Assembly (NCBI RefSeq): GCF_014212055.1
Contig: NZ_JACJVO010000009.1
Span: 124,001 to 188,000, forward strand
Direction: 5' to 3'
DNA: 64,000 nt
DNA from: Cohnella zeiphila
Lineage (GTDB): Bacteria > Bacillota > Bacilli > Paenibacillales > Paenibacillaceae
Shown in pieces: positions 32,944 to 40,887 of this stretch (positions within the stretch are counted from its first letter, which is position 1; every line of letters starts with the position of its first letter). The position numbers and the translations under genes are program-made. The notes under the pieces were generated by a model. It made no database searches and was not told the DNA's origin. It was given only the letters and a program-made list of their open reading frames with translations.

Positions 32944-32986
32944 GAAAATAAAGAGCAGGAGGCATAAACCCCTCTGCTCTTTATGG
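32944..32986 (-). terminator. Terminator of the DUF2512 gene
   Basis: ATAAAGAGCAG (32948-32958) pairs with CTGCTCTTTAT (32974-32984). On the minus strand it is followed by TTTTCG. Confidence 0.8.
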
Positions 32987-33009
32987 TTGGGTAAACCGGA
33001 ACGCCCCGG

Positions 33010-33363
33010 TCAGCTTCCTTGGACAGACAATTTCCGTTGGAATACATAACGGTGAATAAACCATTCCGCGGCGCCAAGGATGACCGTTGTGACTAGAATT
33101 TCAACGGCACTCAAATCCCATTTCATCAAATAAGATACCAACCAAAGAAACGCAAATGTCAAAACCGCATCGGCTAACGTTGCTATCGTGTTGTTCGTGG
33201 ACCGCAAAATCATATGGTCTCCTGCGAAGTAAGAAATTATGGTAAGCGCAGTTGCCGTGGTGGCCGCCGTCGTAAAGGATACGCTCGCGAAATACATCAG
33301 AAAGCCGATGATGATTACTCCGTTTATGATCCACTTCAAGACAAACTTCACGACAAACATCAT
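33010..33363 (-). CDS. DUF2512 (YndM-like) membrane protein
   Basis: A 117-residue integral membrane protein with four hydrophobic segments. The pattern KFVLKWIINGVIIIG at the start, SYFAGDHMIL and ADAVLTFAFLWLV in the middle, and AAEWFIHRYV at the end, is that of the DUF2512/YndM family. YndM is a sporulation-associated membrane protein of unknown function in Bacillus. The start is ATG 33363, 8 bp after AAGGTG; an upstream in-frame ATG at 33411 lacks a good site. Confidence 0.75.
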   Translation of the reverse strand: MMFVVKFVLKWIINGVIIIGFLMYFASVSFTTAATTATALTIISYFAGDHMILRSTNNTIATLADAVLTFAFLWLVSYLMKWDLSAVEILVTTVILGAAEWFIHRYVFQRKLSVQGS

Positions 33364-33483
33364 GGGGTTCACCTTCTTTGAAATGAGAATGTTCATTACC
33401 CAATCTTTCAAGCGATATTCATTTTTCCCTTACGCGGGATTATCATTCATGTCAACAATTTCCGATCTGCGCCTTTGCCCAAA

Positions 33484-33511
33484 TTGACGGGCTGGGGGTA
33501 GCAATACCCTG
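33484..33511 (+). repeat. tRNA-Leu fragment (anticodon 3' side plus variable arm)
   Basis: 28 bases match 32107-32134 of the intact tRNA-Leu at 25 positions. Two of the three differences are a paired C-G to G-C change that keeps the variable-arm hairpin (GGGTA-GCAA-TACCC). No acceptor or T-arm follows, so it is a remnant of a different tRNA-Leu. Confidence 0.6.
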
Positions 33512-33565
33512 ATTATGAAGATGAATTGGCCGATTAACGGTCTTCGAACCCAAAATTGAATGAAA

Positions 33566-33623
33566 AAAAGAAACAGCGGCATTCTAGGACTCATTCTCGT
33601 TCCTAGCAGCCGCTGTTTCTTTT
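33566..33623. terminator. Bidirectional terminator
   Basis: A 15-bp perfect stem (33566-33580 with 33609-33623) flanked by A and T runs, with an inner CTAGGA/TCCTAG hairpin. It can end the ArsR-rhodanese transcript on the minus strand. Confidence 0.85.
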
Positions 33624-33648
33624 GCGACAATGTGATAGACTATTCATT

Positions 33649-34320
33649 TTAATGAGGCAATTGAAAATGCTCTTGCCATTCATTCAAGCCCTCATCCATC
33701 CGAAATGCCCTAAATCCGTTGGATTGCAATTTTTGCGCGGCTAGGGCAGAGAAGACACACAGCGGGCCTCGGCAGTAGGCTACGATTTCAGCATTTTGGG
33801 GCAGTTCATGCATAAACGATTCCAGGTCCTCCATCGGTACCGAGACGGCCCCTTCGATATGGCCGGTTTCGTATTCTTCCTTAGGCCGTACATCCAAGAG
33901 AAGGATGGATTCGTTGCTGATTTTCTTCTTGACTTCATCCATCGTCAGGGTTTGAATTTCATCCAGATTATTCAGGAAATCATCTTTGAGCTTTCCGATA
34001 TCCGGAAGTTGTTTTTCGCTAATCCGCCACAGGGAGGAGAGGAAGTCAACAATGGCCGGGTCAGCCAACGAATAGACGGCGTAAGTCCCTTTTTTCGCGA
34101 ACTTGACCATTTTTGCATCCAGCAAAACTTGAAGATGACGGGACACGTTGGCAAAATTCATATCTGTAAAAGCGGCCAGCTTCTCTACCGTTTTCGGTCC
34201 TTGCGACAACAAGTTCAAAATTTCCAATCGCTTGTCGCTCGATATGCTTTTTCCGATTCTGGACAGTTGCTTGTAAAGCTCCTCTTTAAGGATTTTCGCC
34301 GAGTTAAACATTTCCTCCAT
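33649..34320 (-). CDS. ArsR-family repressor fused to a rhodanese domain
   Basis: A 223-residue fusion: an ArsR winged helix (about 8-95, recognition region NFANVSRHLQVLLDAKMV) and a C-terminal rhodanese (about 115-220) with the active loop YCRGPLC. The only two cysteines are in that loop; the HTH part has none, so metal sensing by the usual ArsR cysteines is unlikely and persulfide or other sulfur/redox input through the rhodanese is the better inference. GGAGG precedes ATG 34320. It is cotranscribed with ytxJ upstream, and identical operators cover both divergent promoters. Confidence 0.88.
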   Translation of the reverse strand: MEEMFNSAKILKEELYKQLSRIGKSISSDKRLEILNLLSQGPKTVEKLAAFTDMNFANVSRHLQVLLDAKMVKFAKKGTYAVYSLADPAIVDFLSSLWRISEKQLPDIGKLKDDFLNNLDEIQTLTMDEVKKKISNESILLLDVRPKEEYETGHIEGAVSVPMEDLESFMHELPQNAEIVAYCRGPLCVFSALAAQKLQSNGFRAFRMDEGLNEWQEHFQLPH

Positions 34321-34372
34321 GATGTCGACCTCCAATCTTCAGCGGATCGTAACGCTCCGTTCGGAATCCCGA

Positions 34373-34711
34373 TTAATCTAAAACGGCTTTCATATGTGCC
34401 TTTGTGACCGACCAGTGCGAAGCCGCCCAATATTTGGACTTCTCCTTCAAGTAAATGATTTGCGGCGATTCGTGTTTAACATTCAAATCCTCTGCTATTT
34501 TGTTGGATACCGGACGGGATTCGATAACTTTCACAAGAGTATAGTCCATGTCCGGATTCGGGCTGTCTTTTAAGTAATCCTCAAACTCATGAAGGGCATT
34601 GGCGCTAACCGGGCATGTTGTGCTGTGTTTTAAAATAACCTGTCCGCGTGTAGATGAATTTGATAAAACTTCATCCCACTCTTCAAGGGTCGCAATTTCT
34701 TTCCAATTCAT
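34373..34711 (-). CDS. ytxJ: Bacilliredoxin-like protein YtxJ (monothiol)
   Basis: A 112-residue thioredoxin-fold protein with a single catalytic cysteine in HSTTCPVSA (near residue 33) and the conserved SPQIIYLKEKSKYWAASHW C-terminal region. YtxJ proteins are thought to remove bacillithiol from mixed disulfides (de-bacillithiolation). AAGGAG precedes ATG 34711. First gene of a two-gene unit with the ArsR-rhodanese regulator, reinforcing a thiol-stress theme. Confidence 0.9.
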   Translation of the reverse strand: MNWKEIATLEEWDEVLSNSSTRGQVILKHSTTCPVSANALHEFEDYLKDSPNPDMDYTLVKVIESRPVSNKIAEDLNVKHESPQIIYLKEKSKYWAASHWSVTKAHMKAVLD

Positions 34712-34747
34712 AAAGGTATGCTCCTTACTTTATTGAATGTAATCTAA

Positions 34748-34793
34748 AATCAATTGAATGATTGAATTTTAGCATGTTCACTTATGATGTCAA
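34748..34793 (-). promoter_or_regulatory. Promoter of ytxJ-arsR with downstream operator
   Basis: On the minus strand TTGACA (34793-34788), a 16-bp spacer and TAAAAT (34771-34766). Immediately downstream lies operator copy 1, AATCAATTGAATGAT in plus-strand reading (34748-34762). Confidence 0.75.
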
Positions 34794-34823
34794 GCCGACG
34801 GAAAACTCATCTATTATACAATT

Positions 34824-34858
34824 AATCAATTGAATAATGGGCGACATTGTTATATACT
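34824..34858 (+). promoter_or_regulatory. Promoter of the MFS gene overlapping operator copy 2
   Basis: TTGAAT (34830-34835), a 17-bp spacer and TATACT (34853-34858). Operator copy 2, AATCAATTGAATAAT (34824-34838), differs from copy 1 by one base and covers the -35. Confidence 0.75.
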
Positions 34859-34948
34859 GAACGGGTCCTTAAGTTGGCTTATTGACGGCGAATACAAATG
34901 TAAAAGAGGATGTCGGCAGGTAAATACAGACGATAAAGGAGGCTATGG

Positions 34949-36259
34949 ATGGCGGAGGCGAATGTTGGACTTGGGGAAAGGGCGCAAAACCTGTCAGGCT
35001 CCATCGCGGAATATGTGATTTCAACCGAGAAGCAGCGTCAACTGCATGCAAAAACATTGAGGGTAGTTATATTTTCGCAAATTTTTGGGGGAGCCGGTTT
35101 GGCGGCAGGCATCACCGTAGGAGCATTGCTTGCCCAACAAATGCTTGGAAGTGACGGCTATGCCGGGATTCCGACCGCTCTATTTACGTTAGGCTCGGCT
35201 GGCGCCGCCCTATCGGTCGGTCGTCTCTCCCAACGATCCGGACGTCGGGCTGGTCTGGCCACGGGATTCATCGCAGGCGGCTTCGGAGCGATTGGAGTCG
35301 TGCTCGCCGCGTTATTCCACAGCGTGCCCTTGCTATTTCTTTCAATGTTGATTTACGGGGCAGGTACGGCTACAAACTTGCAGGCACGTTATGCGGGGAC
35401 AGATTTGGCATTGCCCGCGAATCGGGCAAAAGCGATCAGCATGGCAATGGTATTCACGACGTTCGGTGCCGTTGCCGGTCCGAATCTGGTCAATATTACG
35501 GGACAGCTGGCCGCTTCCATAGGCGCTCCTAAGCTGTCGGGCCCGTTCATGCTGGCGGCGGTGGCGTATCTTGCCGCCGGTCTGGTACTGCTTCTTTTCC
35601 TGCGGCCGGATCCTTACCTTGTAGCCAAAGCGATTGCGGAGGCCGAACGGACCAAAGCCATCCTCAAAGAGGAGAAACTGATTCATGCGCAAGAGAACGC
35701 GATCCATAAAAAGGGAATTATGGTCGGCGCAACCGTCATGCTGCTCACTCAAATTGTGATGGTCGGCATTATGACCATGACTCCGGTTCACATGCAGCAT
35801 CATGGACACGGTTTAGGAGAAGTGGGAGTCGTCATCGGTCTTCATGTTGCCGCCATGTATCTGCCTTCTCCAATTACCGGCATTCTCGTCGATCGGTTCG
35901 GACATCGAATCATGTCGTATGCTTCCGGATTTACTTTGTTGATAGCGGGTTTGCTCGCTGCTTCTGCGCCTGGCGAATCCATGGAGCTTCTTGTTCTGGC
36001 ACTTGTTCTTCTTGGTTTGGGTTGGAACTTCGGTTTCATTAGCGGAACGTCGGCTATTGTCGATGCAACCCCTCCGCAGATCCGCGCAAAAACACAAGGT
36101 ACGGTAGATGTATTGATTGCGCTTGGGGGAGCGTCCGGAGGGGCATTGTCCGGAATGGTTGTTGCACAATCCAGCTACGCGGCGCTATCCTTGGCCGGGT
36201 CCGTTCTGTCGCTGCTTCTGATTCCGGTCGTCGTCTGGTCCCGGAGAAAAAGAGCTTGA
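34949..36259 (+). CDS. MFS transporter
   Basis: A 436-residue major-facilitator protein with 12 predicted helices and a long central cytoplasmic loop (EAERTKAILKEEKLIHAQENAIHKKG) between helices 6 and 7. The N-terminal ~35 residues are hydrophilic. A His-rich segment, MQHHGHGLGEVG (about residue 275), is notable and might bind metal. It is divergent from ytxJ-arsR under a shared operator, so a thiol- or sulfur-related efflux role is inferred. ATG 34949 follows AAAGGAGG at 6 bp. An ATG at 34945 is out of frame. Confidence 0.85.
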   Translation: MAEANVGLGERAQNLSGSIAEYVISTEKQRQLHAKTLRVVIFSQIFGGAGLAAGITVGALLAQQMLGSDGYAGIPTALFTLGSAGAALSVGRLSQRSGRRAGLATGFIAGGFGAIGVVLAALFHSVPLLFLSMLIYGAGTATNLQARYAGTDLALPANRAKAISMAMVFTTFGAVAGPNLVNITGQLAASIGAPKLSGPFMLAAVAYLAAGLVLLLFLRPDPYLVAKAIAEAERTKAILKEEKLIHAQENAIHKKGIMVGATVMLLTQIVMVGIMTMTPVHMQHHGHGLGEVGVVIGLHVAAMYLPSPITGILVDRFGHRIMSYASGFTLLIAGLLAASAPGESMELLVLALVLLGLGWNFGFISGTSAIVDATPPQIRAKTQGTVDVLIALGGASGGALSGMVVAQSSYAALSLAGSVLSLLLIPVVVWSRRKRA

Positions 36260-36300
36260 TGCGGGCGGCCGGCCCGTTTCAATCGCGATTCGAAATACTT

Positions 36301-36343
36301 AAGCCCTTTCGCCTTCCGGCAGGAGGCCGGAAGGGCTTTGTTT
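36301..36343 (+). terminator. Terminator of the MFS gene
   Basis: AAGCCCTT/AAGGGCTT outer stem and CCTTCCGG/CCGGAAGG inner stem, then TTTGTTTGT. Confidence 0.75.
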
Positions 36344-36544
36344 GTGTATTCGGCCAGGCGGTGAAACGAAACGGGTATAGCGGCGGAACGGGAATTTGGG
36401 AACTGCAATCTGGAGCCTAACTTATCGCAATATCGCCCAGCTGAACACTTCCTTCTTCAGCGGCCTTGCAAGTATGAATCTGGATCTTTAATCCATAATA
36501 TGACGGACACCCGTTTGATCAAATCGTACAGAGGAGCAGATGAA

Positions 36545-37198
36545 GTGATAAGCAAAATGCCGCTGAAGTTGTTGGTAACGCTTGGGCTTGTTTTCAGCAT
36601 GTCATTTTCAGTACTACCTGCGCAAGCAAAGGTGAACGACAAGAAGGATACGGCTTGTCTTAGTCCCAAAATGGTGCAGTTGAAAGTCGATATGCAGAAG
36701 GGTTGGATCGACCATACGATATGGACGAGAAACTATATCGTAAGCGCCCTGTCCGATCACCCGGATCAGAACGATGTATTGGACCGGCTTCTACGGAACC
36801 AACAGGATATAGGCAATGTAATAAAGCCTTATTATGGCGAAGCCGCAGGCAACAAGCTGGCCGAGCTTCTGAAAGAGCACATTCTGATTGCGGGAAAAAT
36901 CGTTGCGGCCGCCAAAGCAAGCAATCAGGCGGATGTCCGGAAGTTTGAGAAGGACTGGCATCGGAACGCCGATGATCTCGCCAAATTTTTAAGCGAGGCG
37001 AACCCGAACTGGTCGTTCAAACTGCTGCGGGATATGCTGTATACGCACCTTGAGCTCATTACGGAAATCGTTCTTGACCGTATCAAGGGAGATTGGAAAG
37101 CGGATATTGCGGCAACCGACAAGAACGAGATCCATATGATTCATTTTGCGGACATTCTGACAGAAGGCATCGTTAAGCAATTCCCGAATAAATTTTAA
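36545..37198 (+). CDS. Secreted helical protein of unknown function
   Basis: A 217-residue protein with a signal peptide (PLKLLVTLGLVFSMSFSVLPAQA) and a mature all-helical bundle. It resembles small Bacillus proteins with a WIDHTIWTRNYIVSAL...RLLRNQQDIGNAIKPYYG pattern (sometimes misnamed glycosyltransferase or acetylglutamate kinase); function unknown. The start is GTG 36545, 8 bp after GAGGAG; an upstream in-frame ATG at 36500 lacks a ribosome site and would bury the signal peptide. Confidence 0.7.
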   Translation: MISKMPLKLLVTLGLVFSMSFSVLPAQAKVNDKKDTACLSPKMVQLKVDMQKGWIDHTIWTRNYIVSALSDHPDQNDVLDRLLRNQQDIGNVIKPYYGEAAGNKLAELLKEHILIAGKIVAAAKASNQADVRKFEKDWHRNADDLAKFLSEANPNWSFKLLRDMLYTHLELITEIVLDRIKGDWKADIAATDKNEIHMIHFADILTEGIVKQFPNKF

Positions 37199-37205
37199 GC
37201 GAGAA

Positions 37206-37245
37206 AAAACAATCGTTAGTCCAAGCGGCTAACGATTGTTTTTTT
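37206..37245 (+). terminator. Strong Rho-independent terminator
   Basis: AACAATCGTTAG (37208-37219) with CTAACGATTGTT (37229-37240), then seven or more T. Confidence 0.9.
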
Positions 37246-37337
37246 GATTAACTTTATGCCTTACAACGTTCTCGTTGTGCTCCCCGCGGAAAAGTTGAAA
37301 GGGCTTTGCTTGCGTGTTCGCGGACCGGGATGAAAAA

Positions 37338-37395
37338 CAAAAAAACTGTAGAAAAACCTAGGGATTCTTAAGGTTCGCACCGAAGGGGCTACGAT
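37338..37395 (+). promoter_or_regulatory. Shared promoter/operator element of the GH43 gene (copy 1)
   Basis: A 37-bp block (37338-37374) reading CAAAAAAACTGTAG, then AAAAACCTAGG, then GGATTCTTAAGGTT. It contains two A-rich 12-bp-spaced half-sites typical of AraC-type operators and recurs with 2 mismatches before the permease operon (40781). A -10-like TACGATACA follows at 37390. The bases from here to the gene at 37572 hold only leader sequence. Confidence 0.65.
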
Positions 37396-37571
37396 ACAGT
37401 TATACCCGTCAGCGAAATCTATTCCATCAAGAAAGAAGGTTAGATCAAGCCGAACGGATCAGATGCCAAAGGCCAAACAGTCGAGACCAAGAGGCTTCGG
37501 CAGAACTTATGGGCAGTCTTGTGACCGCTTTCAATTCAAAAAGGATGATAGGATTCCGGGGAGGATTGCAA

Positions 37572-40500
37572 ATGCTCGGCAAAAGATTCAGGTATCTGCT
37601 GCTTTGTCTCGCGGTACTGCTGATGCTGCCGCAATGGATCGTAGCGGCTGCGGCGGCGGAGCCGACGCCGGATGCGACGGATTCGATGTCGGCGTCGACA
37701 ACGGAGGTGTCGGAGGTGTCGGATTTCTACAATGTTATCTTTCAGACCGGAAGCGACCCCTGGGTTTACAAGCACACGGACGGCTATTACTACAATGTCT
37801 TTGTCAACGCCAGCGGCATCATGATCCGCAGATCGAAGACCATCACCGGCCTTGATGCGGGCGAGAGGAGCTTAGCCTGGACACCGGTTAAGGGTACCCT
37901 GTACAGTTCCGATGTTTGGGCGCCGGAAATGCACTATCTCCAAGATACCGATGGCCAATACAAATGGTATATTTACTTCGCGGCCGACGACGGAACCAAC
38001 GCAAACCACCGCATGTACGTGCTGGAGAACGCCAGTGAGAATCCGATGACCGGAACCTGGGAGTTCAAAGGGAAGATGACCGATTCCACCGACCGCTGGG
38101 CGATCGACGGCACCGTGCTGGAGGTGAATGATGAACTCTATTTCATCTGGTCCGGCTGGGAGGAAACGGACGGCAGTTTTCAGAACCTGTATATCGCGAA
38201 GATGAGCAATCCGTGGACCATCGGCTCGGAACGGGTGCTGATCTCGACGCCTGACCATGATTGGGAAACGTCCTCGGGCAGGATCAATGAAGGTCCCGAA
38301 GTCATGATACGGGGAAACACCATCAACCTGATCTATTCCGCAAACGCAAGTTGGACGGACAGTTACTGTCTCGGGCTGATTACGGCCGACATCAATGCCG
38401 ACCTGCTGAATCCCGCATCCTGGCTAAAAAGGGATCAGCCGATTTTCTCCAGCGCCAACGGCGTTTACGGCCCGGGCCACTGTAGTTTCGTCACATCTCC
38501 CGACGGCAGCGAGGACTGGATCATCTACCATGCCGCCCGCTGGCCGGGATCAGGGTGGACCCGCAATGTCCGCGCACAGAAATTCACCTGGAACGCAGAT
38601 GGAACGCCGAACCTGGGGGAGCCCGTCGATCCGAACAAACCGATCGCCATCCCTTCAGGGGAGTCGACACGTCAGCGCTATGAGGCGGAAGCGGCGAAGC
38701 TGGGGAAGGATCCCAGCGGCGGAACCGGTCCTGCCGTCTGGCGGGAAAGCTCCGCTTCCGGCGGGAAGAAGATCGCCAATCTCAAGAACGCCGAGGATAA
38801 TGCCCAGTTTACGGTCAACGTGCCGGAGGCGGGATTTTATATGCTGTCCATGCGCAACGCCAACGGCTCATCGAATCAGGCGGATGCTTCCCAAATCTTG
38901 TCGGTCAACGGCGGTTCCGGCGCCCTATTGAGCATCGTCTATTCCGGCTGGAATCGTTGGGGAGCCTCCACGGCGAAAGTCTATCTGAAGCAAGGAGACA
39001 ATACCATCCGTTTCTCGACGGGGACCAACCTTGCCGAGATTGACAGTATGGATCTATTCAAGCTTGATGTCGCGTCGGAAATTTTATTCGATTCTCCGGG
39101 GTACACGCTGGGGTTGGGGGAAAGTCGCAGTTTGCCCGTGTATTCGGTAACAGGCACTGCCTATTCCCCTGTCGAAAGCGGAGTTTCCTTCCGTTCTTCC
39201 AACAAAGAGGTTGCCGATGTTGACGGGAATGGGGTCAAGGGGCTCAAGGCAGGCAGCGCCACGATCACCGCGACCTATAATGGGAAAACGGCCACGGCCA
39301 CGGTCACCGTTGCCGCAGAACCGAAGTCTGTGCGGTCCATTGCCATCAGCGGATTGAAAAACATCCTGATCAGGACAAGGAAACTGCAGTTAACGGCATA
39401 CTACAATACCTATGAAGTTCAGGATGTGACGGCCGGCGCCACGTACTCCAGCAGCAACCCCGACGCGGCTAAGGTTACGGCTGCCGGTCAGGTATATGGC
39501 GCCGGGCCGGGGGATACGGTGATTAAAGCCGTATACGGCGGCAAGGAAGCAACGTTTAACTTGACGGTAATTCCTGATCCGTCTCAGGTTCCTCAGGTTC
39601 TTTCTCGAGTAAAGACTCCCTCCGGAGTGACACCCAGGCTGCCCGGCGCGGTTGACGTCAACTACAAGGGAAAGAGAGGATCTGCCGAGGTCAGCTGGAA
39701 GCTGGAAGGAATGAACTTCAACACCCTTGGCACTGTTCAGGTGCCTGTCATATTGACACTGAATGGCGAGAAGATTTCGGCTGCCGCTTCCGTGGAGGTT
39801 GTCCCGGGATGGGGTCTTGATGACATTGTGAATCAACTTCGCGGCAGGATAGACAATTTCTCATACCCTCTGGGCGAAGGCTTGGGCAACTATAGTCAAG
39901 CTGCCTATAATGCCCTGCTGGCTGAGCTGAACCATGCAGAGGAATTATCCACAGACGCCGGTCTGACGGAAGAGCAGTTTAACCGGGAGCGAAGTTCCCT
40001 TGCTCAAGCGGAAGCAGATTTGTTAGGCTCGCTCAACCTTACCGAAGATGGCGTGACCTATAACGCTTACCGGGACTTCTCCGGCGATGAGACGGGCAAG
40101 TATCCTTACGGCATTACCGCCGAAGATCTGACCAACGGCGCTGCCGCCACCGTGCAAGAAGAGGACGGGAACAAATTCCTTCGGCTGACCACAACCGCTG
40201 CTTCGGGCAAGGCAAACCTGTTCCTGCCGTTTGCAGGCGAGGCGACAGCTACGGGGGATCAGCGCATCGTCATCGAATATCGCGTCAGATTAAACAGCAG
40301 CTTCCCGTACGCCAATGGCGCCATGGTGAGAAACGACAGCGGTACCGGCAATTATTCCATGGTCACGGCATTTGATTCGGGTAAAATGATCGTGCAGGAT
40401 GGGGGATCCAAGAAGCCGGTCAAAAACGTTGCATACAATACCTGGTATAAGATCAAAATGGTAGCCAACTGGGACGCCAAATCTTATACCGTCTATCTCA

Positions 40501-40709
40501 ACGATGATCCTGTTCCGGTGGCCGTTGACTTCCTTTTCCGCCATGCAGGCGGCAGCAAGCTGACCGGCCAGCGGTTCGGCATCGACGGCTATGCCAACGC
40601 CTCCATCGACTTCGACGATTTCAAAGTCATGGTTACGGGAGGATCGAAAGTTACGCCGGGTACATCCGCGGCTCTTTCACCTGAAGTTCCGAATGGCAGG
40701 AACGGCTAG
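37572..40709 (+). CDS. Secreted multidomain glycoside hydrolase, family 43
   Basis: A 1045-residue secreted enzyme. A signal peptide (about 1-29) is followed by a five-bladed GH43 domain (about 50-370) with catalytic-type Asp62 (SDPWVYKHTDGYYY), Asp179 (AIDGTV) and Glu240 (NEGPEVM). Next come a CBM35/CBM6-like module (about 375-505), two BIG2-type Ig-like domains (about 515-685), a BIG4-like domain, a FIVAR-like helical segment and a C-terminal concanavalin-like domain. GH43 members act as arabinofuranosidases, arabinanases or xylosidases; substrate unproven. GGGGAGG precedes ATG 37572. Confidence 0.88.
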   Translation: MLGKRFRYLLLCLAVLLMLPQWIVAAAAAEPTPDATDSMSASTTEVSEVSDFYNVIFQTGSDPWVYKHTDGYYYNVFVNASGIMIRRSKTITGLDAGERSLAWTPVKGTLYSSDVWAPEMHYLQDTDGQYKWYIYFAADDGTNANHRMYVLENASENPMTGTWEFKGKMTDSTDRWAIDGTVLEVNDELYFIWSGWEETDGSFQNLYIAKMSNPWTIGSERVLISTPDHDWETSSGRINEGPEVMIRGNTINLIYSANASWTDSYCLGLITADINADLLNPASWLKRDQPIFSSANGVYGPGHCSFVTSPDGSEDWIIYHAARWPGSGWTRNVRAQKFTWNADGTPNLGEPVDPNKPIAIPSGESTRQRYEAEAAKLGKDPSGGTGPAVWRESSASGGKKIANLKNAEDNAQFTVNVPEAGFYMLSMRNANGSSNQADASQILSVNGGSGALLSIVYSGWNRWGASTAKVYLKQGDNTIRFSTGTNLAEIDSMDLFKLDVASEILFDSPGYTLGLGESRSLPVYSVTGTAYSPVESGVSFRSSNKEVADVDGNGVKGLKAGSATITATYNGKTATATVTVAAEPKSVRSIAISGLKNILIRTRKLQLTAYYNTYEVQDVTAGATYSSSNPDAAKVTAAGQVYGAGPGDTVIKAVYGGKEATFNLTVIPDPSQVPQVLSRVKTPSGVTPRLPGAVDVNYKGKRGSAEVSWKLEGMNFNTLGTVQVPVILTLNGEKISAAASVEVVPGWGLDDIVNQLRGRIDNFSYPLGEGLGNYSQAAYNALLAELNHAEELSTDAGLTEEQFNRERSSLAQAEADLLGSLNLTEDGVTYNAYRDFSGDETGKYPYGITAEDLTNGAAATVQEEDGNKFLRLTTTAASGKANLFLPFAGEATATGDQRIVIEYRVRLNSSFPYANGAMVRNDSGTGNYSMVTAFDSGKMIVQDGGSKKPVKNVAYNTWYKIKMVANWDAKSYTVYLNDDPVPVAVDFLFRHAGGSKLTGQRFGIDGYANASIDFDDFKVMVTGGSKVTPGTSAALSPEVPNGRNG

Positions 40710-40736
40710 TACACGCAGCCGGCAAGGGAAGCGCAG

Positions 40737-40767
40737 AAAAGGACGCGAGCGAATTCGCGTCCTTTTT
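40737..40767 (+). terminator. Terminator of the GH43 gene
   Basis: AAAAGGACGCGA/TCGCGTCCTTTT perfect 12-bp stem with a 6-base loop and T tail. Confidence 0.9.
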
Positions 40768-40780
40768 CTTGCGCGAAAAG

Positions 40781-40840
40781 CAAAAAAACTATAGAAAAAC
40801 CTACGGATTCTTAAGGTTTGAACCGTAGCAACTGCGATAC
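40781..40840 (+). promoter_or_regulatory. Shared promoter/operator element of the permease operon (copy 2)
   Basis: 40781-40817 matches the element at 37338-37374 at 35 of 37 positions. Downstream resemblance continues with a GCGATACAT -10-like box and the AGAAAGAAGGTCAGA ribosome-site region before ATG 40888. It implies joint control of enzyme and importer. Confidence 0.65.
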
Positions 40841-40887
40841 ATTAGAGCCATCGCAGCAATCATTCAACACAGAAAGAAGGTCAGACC

